Notes: generated by a model from the letters alone, not told the origin. Positions 5,823 through 12,403 are shown, counted from the stretch's first letter. The stretch is DNA of 12,497 bases from Baffinella frigidus (GCA_026770585.1 MU646358.1:1040039-1052535), one strand, 5' to 3'. Numbers and translations are program-made.

Positions 5823-5921
5823 CCGCAAACGATCCAAAAGTGGTCTACTGCGGGTAAGGCAAAAGTGGGGCCGTGACAAGGGAATTAGGACAGTCGTCAA
5901 CCGACGATAGGAACGAGCTAT

Positions 5922-6083
5922 CCACTCAGCGAAACTCGAAGGGATTTCTGAATAACCCGTGAGCGTTAAGACCTACGACCCTACGGTAGGCAACCCGTAG
6001 GGGCATAGGGGGGTTCCTACGGATAAGGTAACGGAAACTCGGCCCAAAATGGGGGGGGAATCCCTTCGTGGCCCGCTGTGTGG
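5922..6083 (-). mobile_element. Element Y, copy 3 (162 bp)
   Basis: Ends CCACTCAGCG and CCCTTCGTGGCCCGCTGTG, so the left terminal repeat has two or three changes. The core reads CGACCCTACGGTAGGCAACC, CGTAGGGGCATAGGGGGG, TTCCTACGGATAAGG. Inverted relative to copies 2 and 5. Confidence 0.85.
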
Positions 6084-6084
6084 C

Positions 6085-6455
6085 ATGACGTGGCAGCAGC
6101 AAATGTGGTCCATGAGGCGGCAGCAGCAAACCATACGACCGTACCATACAACTTGGGCAAATCGAAAAAGTCAAAAACACCAAATCCCCTTGGAGGCCGT
6201 CGGAATCCGACGGCCTGCAAGGGGATTTTTGGAGCCATTTCCCCCGATTTGCCCAGACTGTGAGGGTTGGTGGGCTGTCGAGCCAACTAGGCACACGGTG
6301 GGCTTCGAGGGTTTCGGGGCCCCTAGATTGAGCGGTAACGTGACCAAATCTGCATCCGAAAATCCTTCAAGTCAACTGCCCACAGGGTAAGTTGACTTTT
6401 GATGAAAGGTCCGTAGTCCACTGCGTGGAGTGGTCGATGACGTGGCAGCAGCAAA
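6085..6455 (+). repeat. Segment bounded by 19 bp direct repeats
   Basis: ATGACGTGGCAGCAGCAAA occurs at 6085-6103 and 6437-6455. The first copy abuts the right end of Y copy 3. The interval contains the hairpin at 6153-6256 and a small AAGTCAACT/AGTTGACTT hairpin (6369-6377, 6390-6398). No credible protein. Confidence 0.75.
6153..6256. repeat. Long hairpin with GC-rich tip
   Basis: The tip is nearly perfect: 6182-6203 pairs with 6207-6228 (21/22) around AAT, reading AAATCCCC to CCGTCGG. The base pairs GGGCAAATCG with CGATTTGCCC. Its right arm contains TTGGAGCCATTT. Confidence 0.88.
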
Positions 6456-6553
6456 AGTGCACTGCCCGCAAAAGTGGTCCCTGAGCAAAAGTGGCCGCCG
6501 TCGGGAGGGGCCGGACCAGGTGCTCCATGATAATCCAGCACAGCCCGCCTGCA

Positions 6554-6709
6554 CCAATGGCTCCAGTGTCAATCACGCCCAGTAGCCAATGGCTCCAGTG
6601 TCAATCACGCCCAATAGCCAATGGCTCCAGTGTCAATCACGCCCAATAGCCAATGGCTCGTCAATCACTCCTAATAGCCAATGGCTTCAGTGTCAATCAC
6701 TCCCAATAG
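6554..6709 (+). repeat. 32 bp minisatellite, five units
   Basis: CCAATGGCTCCAGTGTCAAT followed by CACGCCCAATAG. Units start at 6554, 6586, 6618, 6650 (28 bp, shortened) and 6678. A related 25 bp array is at 8643-8728. There are no unique spacers between units. Confidence 0.95.
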
Positions 6710-6728
6710 CTCCACTCTGAGGCTGAGC

Positions 6729-6889
6729 TGAACAAGAGAGTGCATCTCATAGGAAAACGGTTTTGATTTAAAACTTTTGGATTCAATGAAAATTACTGCA
6801 CGAATGCTTTAATATTACAAGTAAAACTCATTCTGTGTAGTAAATTTCATTGCCAGAAAGTTTTAGTTGAACAAGAGAGTGCATCTCAT
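6729..6889 (+). mobile_element. Fold-back element A, copy 2, between 22 bp direct repeats
   Basis: TGAACAAGAGAGTGCATCTC plus AT is repeated exactly at 6729-6750 and 6868-6889. The element (about 6754-6867) starts AAAACGGTTTTGATTTAAAA and matches copy 1 throughout, but its right outer arm is lost at GTTTTAG, where the second direct repeat begins. Inner arms are 6792-6801 and 6835-6844. Confidence 0.9.
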
Positions 6890-6903
6890 CGGGACGAGTA
6901 TTC

Positions 6904-7027
6904 CTCAGGAATACGATTTCGGGGATCTCCGATTCTATGTTGGTGTATCTTAAGGCTATAAATTAAGGCTAGATAGGCGACTGTCTAATTTCTACCCTTT
7001 AAGATACACCAAAATCGTATTCCTGAG
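6904..7027. repeat. Interrupted inverted repeat
   Basis: Outer arms 6904-6918 and 7013-7027 (CTCAGGAATACGATT and complement) and inner arms 6940-6953 and 6999-7012 (TTGGTGTATCTTAA and complement) are contiguous on the right. On the left, 21 bases split them (6919-6939, TCGGGGATCTCCGATTC and on), themselves nearly palindromic. This is a hairpin inserted into one arm of another. Confidence 0.88.
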
Positions 7028-7028
7028 A

Positions 7029-7073
7029 AATCCAGCACAGACCGCCTGCGCCACAGACGGTTGACTAATGTCA
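7029..7073 (+). repeat. Dispersed repeat: ATCCAGCACAG/GGTTGACTAATGTCAG
   Basis: AATCCAGCACAGACCGCCTG followed by GGTTGACTAATGTCAG. Relatives are at 6531-6551 (first half), 7753-7775 (second half) and 8474-8550 (first half duplicated). No ends are defined. Confidence 0.65.
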
Positions 7074-7077
7074 GAAG

Positions 7078-7174
7078 ACCCTACGGTAGGCAATCTGTAG
7101 GGACATAGGGGGGTTCCTACGGATGAGGTAACGGAAAGTCGGTGGATTATCCACCGAACATCCCTTTGTAGCTA
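7078..7174 (-). mobile_element. Element Y, copy 4 (one end lost)
   Basis: The core ACCCTACGGTAGGCAATCTG, TAGGGACATAGGGGGGTTCC, TACGGATGAGGTAACGGAAA is followed by ATCCCTTTGTAGC, the subterminal part. Between core and end sits a private perfect hairpin, TCGGTGGA/TCCACCGA (7139-7157). Copy 5 has an unrelated hairpin in the same slot. Confidence 0.8.
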
Positions 7175-7237
7175 ACGTCAGAAGCGTCAACGTGAGAATA
7201 GTCTTTCGACCCAACTGAGGCAGAACTAGACGTCCAG

Positions 7238-7404
7238 CATCTTGCTCCCGTCGCTCTCTCTCTCCCTCCCTCTCTCTCGCTCCCCCCCCCTCTCTCTCTC
7301 TGATCGCGCTCTCTCTCTCTCTCTCCCTCCCTCTCTCTCCCTCCCCCCCTCTCTCTCTCTCTCTCTGATCGCGCTCTCTCTCTCTCCCTCCCATCTTGCT
7401 CCCG
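7238..7404. repeat. CT-rich microsatellite between 13 bp direct repeats
   Basis: CATCTTGCTCCCG lies at 7238-7250 and 7392-7404. Between them is CTCTCT/CCCTCC polypyrimidine, itself containing duplicated CTGATCGCGCTCTCTCT blocks. Frames through it are simple Arg-Glu or Ser-Leu repeats. Confidence 0.92.
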
Positions 7405-7426
7405 CACCCTCTCGAGTCGAGTCGAC

Positions 7427-7578
7427 CTTATCTTAGAAAAGGAGTTCTAAAACTCGTTTTCTTAAGTCAATTCCCCTTCAAATATGTCAACTTATGCATA
7501 GAGAAAATAATAAGTTGACATATTTGAAGGAGAATTGACTTATGAAAACGAGTTTTAGAACTCCTTTTCTGAGATAAG
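7427..7578. repeat. Long hairpin, 68 bp arms, 16-base loop
   Basis: 7427-7494 pairs with 7511-7578 at 65 of 68 positions; the three mismatches are single bases. The arms run CTTATCTTAGAAAAGG to TATGTCAACTTA. As RNA it would be a long, almost perfect stem. It has no similarity to elements A, B or Y except the GTCAACTTA word at the loop. Confidence 0.95.
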
Positions 7579-7783
7579 ACCACACAGGGCGCTACGTGGG
7601 GGTATTCCATGCTCGTTCTTGGAGCCGTTTCCTCGTTCTTGGAGCCGTTTTCTTCCAAAAATGACTTTTGAATACCATTTTCCCTCGAAAATTGACTTTT
7701 GAATACCCCCCCCCCTCCAGCCCTGCGTGGGTCGAGTCGAGAGAGAGTCCCAACCGTTGACTCATGTCAGCCTTCCAGCTCTG
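7579..7783. other. No gene; short tandem duplications
   Basis: CTCGTTCTTGGAGCCGTTT is present twice in tandem (7612-7650), followed by a duplicated TTGACTTTTGAATACC (about 7663 and 7692), a poly-C run, and CGTTGACTCATGTCAGCC of the dispersed repeat also found at 7029. Confidence 0.6.
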
Positions 7784-7944
7784 TCCAAGTTAATTTCGGA
7801 CCAAGACAGAATCTGTCCCGCTATCCTAGGCTCCCCACACGGAAGGTAAGGGTGTATATGCTATTTTAGGCATCAAATGATGCTATCTTACGCCTTTTCA
7901 TCACGACAGATTCTGGTATGGTCCGGGATGAAAGTAAAGTTGGA
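7784..7944. repeat. Long inverted repeat
   Basis: CGGACCAAGACAGAATCTGT (7797 on) pairs with 7905-7925 at 19 of 21 positions. Pairing continues outward (CCAAGTTAATTT against AAAGTAAAGTTGG). The loop of about 87 bases holds a smaller GCATCA/TGATGC hairpin. Confidence 0.82.
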
Positions 7945-8061
7945 CGCGCCATAAAATAGATTTAGAGTCAAAATGTATTTAATTTGTACTGAGACCCTGC
8001 TCTGAAACTAATTAACTAACCAAATTTACTCGGAAAGAGCTAGGCTTTATGTGGTACTAGA

Positions 8062-8260
8062 GCCAATGTGGTAGGACTTGGCCCAGTCGAACTTCGAAGT
8101 TGCAAGATGCGAACTTCTAGATGGACCCTTTTGGACATGTAGTATTTTAAATTCAAGTTTTGCGGTACAGATCATGCTGTTTACTAATAATTACGGTCCA
8201 TCTAGAAGTTCACATCTTGTAAGTTCGAAGTTCGATTTGGCCAAGTCCTACCACATTGGC
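8062..8260. repeat. Long hairpin, 66 bp arms, 67-base loop
   Basis: 8062-8127 pairs with 8195-8260 at 61 of 66 positions (GCCAATGTGGTAGGACTTGG at the base, CTTCTAGATGGACC next to the loop). The loop is AT-rich. An open frame runs through the right arm but has no recognisable product. Confidence 0.94.
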
Positions 8261-8282
8261 GCTAATCGTTCCTGGTTTAGTT

Positions 8283-8455
8283 AGAGCGCTGCGCAGAGAA
8301 GTTGGCCACGGGAAATAATAGAAAATCGAGAAATTGGAGCCATTTTGGCAACTTTTGAGAAATTTGGTATCATGAATTTCTCAAAAGTGGACGAAATGGC
8401 TTCAATTTTCCCATTTTCCCATTTTTCGGTGGCCAACTTCTCTGCACAGCGCTCT
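8283..8455. repeat. Long hairpin, arms of about 80 bp
   Basis: Base AGAGCGCTGCGCAGAGAAGT and GTTGGCCAC pair with GTGGCCAACTTC and CTCTGCACAGCGCTCT. The tip pairs CTTTTGAGAAAT with ATTTCTCAAAAG. The middle pairs imperfectly (GAAATTGGAGCCATTT with AAATGGCTTCAATTT). It starts 22 bp after the previous hairpin ends. Confidence 0.9.
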
Positions 8456-8461
8456 ACCGCC

Positions 8462-8601
8462 CTGGTACAAAACGATAATCCAGCACAGCCCTGATAATCC
8501 AGAACAGCCCGCCTGAGGGGAAACCGGTTGACTAATCTCAGCCTTCCGTGGTAGTGATCCTTCCCGGTTTAGTCACCGGGAAGGATCACTGGTACAAAAC
8601 G
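8462..8601 (+). repeat. Hairpin-bearing segment between 13 bp direct repeats
   Basis: CTGGTACAAAACG lies at 8462-8474 and 8589-8601. Inside are a duplicated GATAATCCAG.ACAGCCC and a perfect hairpin, AGTGATCCTTCCCGGT (8553-8568) with 8575-8590 around TTAGTC. The right direct repeat overlaps the end of that hairpin by two bases. Confidence 0.85.
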
Positions 8602-8642
8602 TGCCTGGTTCAGTCAACCACTTCTGCTGGAGCGTCAACAAC

Positions 8643-8728
8643 GGCTCCAGAGTCAACCACTACCAATGGCTCCAGAGTCAACCACTACCAATGGCTCCAG
8701 TGTCAATCACCAACGGCTCCAATCTCGT
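8643..8728 (+). repeat. 25 bp minisatellite
   Basis: GGCTCCAGAGTCAACCACTA plus CCAAT is present twice (8643, 8668), followed by two shorter variants. It is related to the 32 bp array at 6554, sharing CCAATGGCTCCAGTGTCAAT. Confidence 0.88.
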
Positions 8729-8745
8729 GTTTCGCTCAGCCTCAG

Positions 8746-8906
8746 CCACACAGCGGGCTACGAAGGGATTTTCGGGCTCTGAGAGCCCGCGTTTCCGTTA
8801 CCTGATCCGTAGGAACCCCCCTATGTCCCTACGGGTTTTCTACCGTAGGGTCCTAGGTCTTATCGCTCAGGGGTTATTCAAAACCCCGTCGAAGTCCGCT
8901 GTGTGG
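8746..8906 (+). mobile_element. Element Y, copy 5 (161 bp, complete)
   Basis: Ends CCACACAGCGGGCTACGAAG and CGTCGAAGTCCGCTGTGTGG. The core ACCTGATCCGTAGGAACCCC, CTATGTCCCTACGGGTTTTC, TACCGTAGGGTCCTAGGTC is intact. A private hairpin, CGGGCTC/GAGCCCG (8773-8789), sits between left end and core. Confidence 0.88.
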
Positions 8907-8935
8907 TCGGCTTGACCGACGGTTCTCACGTCGTC

Positions 8936-8966
8936 TTTCTGGGTGTGTGGTACAAATCCGTCAACG
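8936..8966 (+). repeat. Short element S, copy 2 (left arm lost)
   Basis: GGGTGTGTGGTACAAATCCG followed by TCAAC matches 1811-1835. The AAGTTGAC left arm is absent. The shared downstream sequence (GAAAAGAGCCC) continues to about 9000 and a further relative is at 9403-9450. Confidence 0.6.
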
Positions 8967-9043
8967 GTGGGGTGAAAAGAGCCCAAATCGACTGAGACAA
9001 AGCTAGTAATGGTCAAAACGTTTCGCTGTAAGGAATTTCTTGG

Positions 9044-9105
9044 AGGTCAGCTTTGTTGTGCAAAGCTGACCTATTCTTGGAGGTCAGCTTTTGCAAAGCT
9101 GACCT
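9044..9105. repeat. Two tandem hairpins from one 36 bp unit
   Basis: AGGTCAGCTTTG/CAAAGCTGACCT (9044-9055, 9061-9072, loop TTGTG) is followed by AGGTCAGCTTT/AAAGCTGACCT (9081-9091, 9095-9105, loop TGC). Both follow TCTTGG. The loop differs between copies; the stem is kept. Confidence 0.92.
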
Positions 9106-9610
9106 GACCCTATTCGTTGCGCAAAGCTGAACTTTGCTCACAAAGGTTACAAAAGTGACCGCAAAAGTGAAGCAAACGCCTCCGACGCTAAGGTAGGTAG
9201 ATCCGGTTGTACATTTAGGTCCTTAGTTAAGAAGCACTTAGTTCGAGCCCTCTCTGGACGCTTTAAGTTTACGGTCCGACGTCATAAGTTCAATAAAAGT
9301 CTCTACGCTTGAAGGAATTTCTTGGAGCCATTTGGTGCGCAAAGCTGACCTTTGCCCACAAAAGTTGCAAAAGTGACTTTTGCCCACAAAGGACCCGGCC
9401 TCTCCAGATTGGCGATACCAATCAGACTAAGACAACGCTAGTACTGGTCAAAAGGTGTGGCGGCGAGCAACTTTCTTGGAGCCGTTTGTTGCAAGTTCTT
9501 GGTCAGAATCGGGCCGAAACCCCCTTCGTAGCCCGCTGTGTTGTTGTTGATCACGAAAAGAATGAAACAAAGGTAGACGGTGTCGGTTTAGAAGCAGCAC
9601 TGTTAACGTT
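9106..9610. other. No gene recognised; decayed copies of neighbouring repeats
   Basis: Words such as GCAAAGCTGACCTTTGC, CACAAAAGTTGCAAAAGTGA and TTGGAGCCATTT recur. 9530-9542 (TTCGTAGCCCGCT) is an isolated Y terminus. GTTCGAGCC near 9241 resembles a tRNA T-loop, but the flanks do not form a tRNA. Open frames show no family features. Confidence 0.5.
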
Positions 9611-9850
9611 GCTGTGTGGTTGGAGCCACTTGTTACGCAAAGCTGGCCTTGGTGGGCGATGCAGCCCATGAAAATGTCAATCTGTCAACTTTGCTGTGTG
9701 GTTTGAGCCATTTGTTGCTGAAAAGTCAAAACTGACCTTGGTGGGCGATGAAGCCCATGTATGTCAATCTGTCAACTTTGCTGTGTGGTTGGAGCCATCT
9801 GTTGCTGAAAGGTCAAAACTGACCTTGGTGGGCGATGCAGCCCATGTCAA
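9611..9850 (+). repeat. Tandem array, 82-87 bp unit, three copies
   Basis: Units starting GCTGTGTGGTTGGAGCCA at 9611, 9693 and 9780 include GACCTTGGTGGGCGATG and AGCCCATG, then GTCAATCTGTCAACTTT. The copies differ by small indels that break any common reading frame. Confidence 0.9.
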
Positions 9851-9884
9851 TCAGCTTCGCGCAGTTCTTCACGTCCCCCAAACG

Positions 9885-10230
9885 CGTCATCGCAAGCCCC
9901 TCCTGCGCTCAAAATCGTCATCGAAAGCCCCTTCCCTTCCCCCCCAACACTCATCGCAAACCCCTCCTGCACTCAAAAACGTCATCGAAAGCCCACTCTC
10001 TTCCCCCCAAAATCGTCACCGAAAGCCCCTGTTCTTCTCCCCAAAATCGTCATCGAAAGCCCCTTCCCTTCCCCGAAAAAACTCATCGCAAGCCCATCAT
10101 GCGCTCAAAAACGTCACCGCAAGCCCTCGACGCGCCCGAAAACGTCATCGCCCGCCCCTTCTGCGCTCAAAAACGTCATCACACGCCCCTCCTGCGCCCA
10201 AACACATCATCACCAGCCCCTCCCATGACG
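9885..10230 (+). repeat. 30-34 bp minisatellite, eleven units, two subtypes
   Basis: Units start CGTCATCG or CTCATCGC at 9885, 9916, 9950, 9980, 10014, 10048, 10082, 10112, 10143, 10174 and 10205. The 30-31 bp type carries CCCCTCCTGCGCTCAAAA; the 34 bp type carries CCCCTTCCCTTCCCCC. Order by length: 31, 34, 30, 34, 34, 34, 30, 31, 31, 31, partial. Open frames of 195 and 305 codons pass through it, but because unit length changes the frame, they encode shifting Arg/Ser/Pro/Lys-rich repeats and are not good gene candidates. Confidence 0.93.
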
Positions 10231-10591
10231 TTGATTGGGTACCCACAAAATCACGAAATCCTAGGTGCTGCGCCAGGTCATAAGTCAGATTTTCATTTTA
10301 CCACACCATCTACGGGTAAAGTTGATTCTCACCAGGGAAACACGCCAAAAGTGTTGGGAATTGGAGCCCTTCGTGGGCACTACAAAGATTTTTTGAACCG
10401 CGAGACCCTTTCAGCGCGAAACGTTGCGTGTGAAATTCCCACTTGTGACATGGCGTGGTTACAGAGCGGACTCCTTTCTTCCAACCTGCAAGACCCTGCG
10501 GTTCAGCACATGCCTACTACAGGAATCCGAGTTCAAAACCTCCCCAGCTGGCCACCAGCCTTCAGAGTGGGAGCAAATCCTGTTTTTCGAG
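10231..10591. other. No gene recognised
   Basis: Mostly unique-looking sequence with one fragment (CCAGGGAAACACGCCAAAAG, 10332-10351) related to the interior of element B, and a TTGGAGCCCTTCGTGGGCAC piece resembling a Y end. The open frames here continue from the minisatellite and show no recognisable domain. Confidence 0.5.
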
Positions 10592-10652
10592 ACCCCTGGT
10601 TCGTACCACAGGTCGCCGGATTCCGGCGACCTCCAGTACACAACAAGGGGAT
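10592..10652. repeat. Hairpin with perfect GC-rich tip
   Basis: AGGTCGCCGG/CCGGCGACCT (10610-10619, 10623-10632) around ATT. Outside, CCCCTGGTTCGTAC pairs imperfectly with GTACACAACAAGGGG. It has the same plan as 6153-6256 (GC-rich tip around A-T bases) with different sequence. Confidence 0.85.
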
Positions 10653-10770
10653 TAAACGAGGCGGTTTGCCCCCACTCCGAGGGCTGGCGGGGGTGGAAAG
10701 GGGTACGGGGCTCGAGGGGACGTGGACGCCTAGAAGCCACGCGAGATTCTAGGGCAGAGTGGCCCACAGG

Positions 10771-10796
10771 AGAAATAGTCGAATTCGACTATTTCT
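10771..10796. repeat. Perfect 26 bp palindrome without spacer
   Basis: AGAAATAGTCGAA followed directly by TTCGACTATTTCT, centred on GAATTC. Like 1382-1405 it has no loop bases. Confidence 0.95.
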
Positions 10797-11385
10797 TAAG
10801 TTCATAAGTGGACATTCTTCCCACAGAAAAATCGAAATTTCGGAAAGTTGTTACAAATTCCGTGTGAACTGGCTTTTTCTTCTCAGGTCAGCCCTACACT
10901 CTTGCGTGGAGAGGGGTCCGTTTGCGGACGACAGAGCTCCAGCAAGTCAACTTCAGAAGAGTAAGTCAACCTTGCTTTTGACGCTGGAGCCATTATAGCT
11001 CTTGTCTCTGAGGCGGGCCCGTTTCTCAAGGCTCGTAGATTTTTGTATCACTCACCTCAAGGCTCAAGGGCCTTATTTAGGACCTGTATCGAGAGTAATA
11101 AAGAAGAAGAAGTCAGTCAACCCGACTGAGCAGAGCTGGTCTTGCTCCCAGCCCTGCGGGACCCTTGTGAAGGCATGCCGCGCGAGCTCTCTGATCTCTG
11201 ATGATTCACTGACAGGATTCCTTACAACTACTTATAGGCGCTCTCTCTTGGAGCCCTTTTACCCGAGGCGGGCCCGTCCAGGACCCGGTCCTCACAACCC
11301 TGGTGTTTAAAAAAATGCCTGCTAGAGGGATCACCTTTCAGAAGGCCTGGGACCTGGTTACAGGGACTTTGAGTGGTTAACAAAC
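10797..11385. other. No gene recognised
   Basis: Contains a weak inverted repeat (GCTCCAGCAAGTCAA near 10936, TTGACGCTGGAGC near 10977), two copies of GAGGCGGGCCCGT (11010 and 11264 areas) and TTGGAGCCCTTTT near 11250. No protein family or RNA gene seen. Confidence 0.5.
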
Positions 11386-11386
11386 A

Positions 11387-11426
11387 AGAAGAAGAAGAAG
11401 AAGAAGAAGAAGAAGAAGAAGAAGAA

Positions 11427-11473
<47 letters not shown>

Positions 11474-11543
11474 AGAAGAACAAGAAGAAGAAGAAGAAGA
11501 ACAAGAAGAAGAAGAAGAAGAAGAAGAAGAAGAAGAAGAAGAA

Positions 11544-11590
<47 letters not shown>
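11387..11590. repeat. GAA microsatellite, about 200 bp
   Basis: (GAA)n with a few GAG and CAA variants. Frames through it give poly-Glu (plus) or poly-Phe and poly-Leu (minus). GAA/TTC tracts can form triplex DNA; that is known of the sequence class, not shown here. No flanking direct repeat is seen, unlike the AT and CT tracts. Confidence 0.97.
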
Positions 11591-11597
11591 AGCAGAA

Positions 11598-11739
11598 CCG
11601 CTGCCGAGCGAGAAGGGAACAGTCCATCTAAAAGTAATCCATAGGCCCTACGGTACGGACATTGGAGGTTCCTACGGAAAAGACCAGGTCGATTTTCGAC
11701 CTTGGCTTCTGGTTTCGTGCCAAAATCGCTCGGCAGCGG
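11598..11739. repeat. Inverted-repeat element with Y-core interior
   Basis: Perfect 14 bp arms CCGCTGCCGAGCGA (11598-11611) and complement (11726-11739). The interior holds CAGTCCATCTAAA, shared with 1291-1429, then a shortened Y core (GGCCCTACGGTACGGACATT, GGAGGTTCCTACGG) and an AGGTCGA/TCGACCT hairpin. It abuts the GAA tract. Confidence 0.85.
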
Positions 11740-11767
11740 GAGGGGTCTGGGTGTAAAGTTAGTTCTT

Positions 11768-11916
11768 AAACGACCCAAAATTAGGGTAGTTTAGCATACG
11801 GGTTGCCTACCGTAGGCCGAGGGGCTCCTAGGACCTGGTCCCAGGAGACCTACCTCCTACGGTAGGCCTGGTCATAGGAGATCCGTAGGCTAAACTACCC
11901 TCATTTCGGGTCGTTT
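11768..11916. repeat. Fold-back with Y-core interior
   Basis: Arms 11768-11801 and 11883-11916 pair at 31 of 34 positions (AAACGACCC and TAGGGTAGTTTAGC parts). The inside is Y-core-like (GGGTTGCCTACCGTAGG, CTCCTACGGTAGGCC) plus a TCCTAGGACC/TCCCAGGA hairpin, so most of the 149 bp can fold. Confidence 0.88.
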
Positions 11917-11933
11917 CCCTATGAAAGTAGAAC

Positions 11934-11996
11934 CTTGGCCATGAGGGGCATCTCCCCCGGCCGCGGACGGCAGAGCTTGATGGCAACCAGGAGCGC
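11934..11996 (-). pseudogene. Protein kinase fragment, VAIK segment (duplicate)
   Basis: On the minus strand these 63 bp encode 21 codons starting ALLVAIKLCRPRPGEMP and ending MAK, phase 0. VAIK is kinase subdomain II, whose Lys anchors ATP phosphates. It matches the 3' half of the fragment at 12284-12403 with few differences (CRPR versus CRPQ). Similarity ends on the 5' side at a TAG (11997-11999 complement) that also belongs to a CCGTAG Y-like word, and on the 3' side at AAG followed by GTT. As at 2170-2212, the copy looks exon-bounded with Y sequence upstream. Confidence 0.65.
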
Positions 11997-12015
11997 CTAC
12001 GGATATTAATAGCGG

Positions 12016-12176
12016 CGCAACCTATAATCAGTTGTGTAAAGCAAATCGTTCTGGTACAAATCATAAAACAAGGTCCATTTAAAACTAAAAAGGGCTCCAC
12101 TTCCTTTTTAAACGAGGTCTTGTTTTATAATTCGTACCAGAAACGAGTTACTTTACAAAACTAATTACAGGTTGCG
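12016..12176. repeat. Long fold-back, arms of about 65-70 bp
   Basis: CGCAACCTATAATCAGTTG pairs with CTAATTACAGGTTGCG at the base. Then GTAAAGCAAATCGTTCTGG and TACAAATCATAAAACAAGG pair with the right arm with scattered mismatches. The tip is AAAAAGG/CCTTTTT around GCTCCACTT. It lies between the two kinase VAIK copies. Confidence 0.9.
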
Positions 12177-12283
12177 AGCCTATGAACATCCCAGCCGATT
12201 CTCGCCACGAATCCCTGTGTAGCCCGCTGTGCGCAGAGGGGGGTGGAGCAAGGTGGAAGATGGGTGGAGGTGAGGCTCACAAC

Positions 12284-12403
12284 CTTGGCCATCAGGGGCA
12301 TCTCTCCCGGCTGCGGACGGCAAAGCTTGATCGCGACCAGGAGCGCCTCGTCCTCCCCAGGGTCCACGCGCTCCGCCATGAGCACCGTCCCTGCTCCAAA
12401 GTT
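12284..12403 (-). CDS. Candidate protein kinase exon: glycine-rich loop and VAIK (partial)
   Basis: Minus strand, 40 codons: NFGAGTVLMAERVDPGED, EALLVAIKLCRPQP, GEMPLMAK. The Gly-rich GAGTV stretch followed 18-19 residues later by VAIK has the spacing of kinase subdomains I and II (nucleotide loop and ATP-anchoring Lys). The 3' end, AAG then GTTGTGAGC, is a plausible donor, and similarity with the copy at 11934-11996 stops there. The 5' part (12376-12403) is duplicated at 12469-12496, with a 65 bp insert containing element S between. The next kinase part in protein order, the catalytic loop, is found only 8.4 kb away on the same strand. The first glycines of the loop and the alpha-C Glu are not seen. 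Kinase origin is likely; an active gene is unproven. Confidence 0.68.

Noticed and set aside
7071-7436. Arg-Glu-rich or Ser-Leu-rich protein
   Set aside because: Translation of the CT/GA microsatellite.
8553-8590. Rho-independent terminator
   Set aside because: The stem-loop has no following T run, and the context is eukaryotic with many such hairpins.
9181-9260. tRNA gene (GTTCGAGCC T-loop-like word)
   Set aside because: No T-stem pairing, no acceptor stem and no anticodon arm can be formed around it.
9640-9850. LVGDAAH motif of FAD-dependent monooxygenases in the tandem array
   Set aside because: It is encoded by a tandem DNA repeat, the other copies break the frame, and no other part of such an enzyme is present. 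Probably chance.
9885-10230. CRISPR array (30-34 bp repeats)
   Set aside because: Repeats are contiguous with no unique spacers, units vary in length, no cas genes are present and the context is eukaryotic.
9696-10752. Protein genes of 195 and 305 codons
   Set aside because: Both frames mostly translate the 30-34 bp and 82-87 bp arrays. The unit lengths shift the frame and no domain or conserved frame is seen.
11373-11778. Acidic poly-Glu protein or poly-Leu membrane protein
   Set aside because: Pure translation of the GAA microsatellite on either strand.
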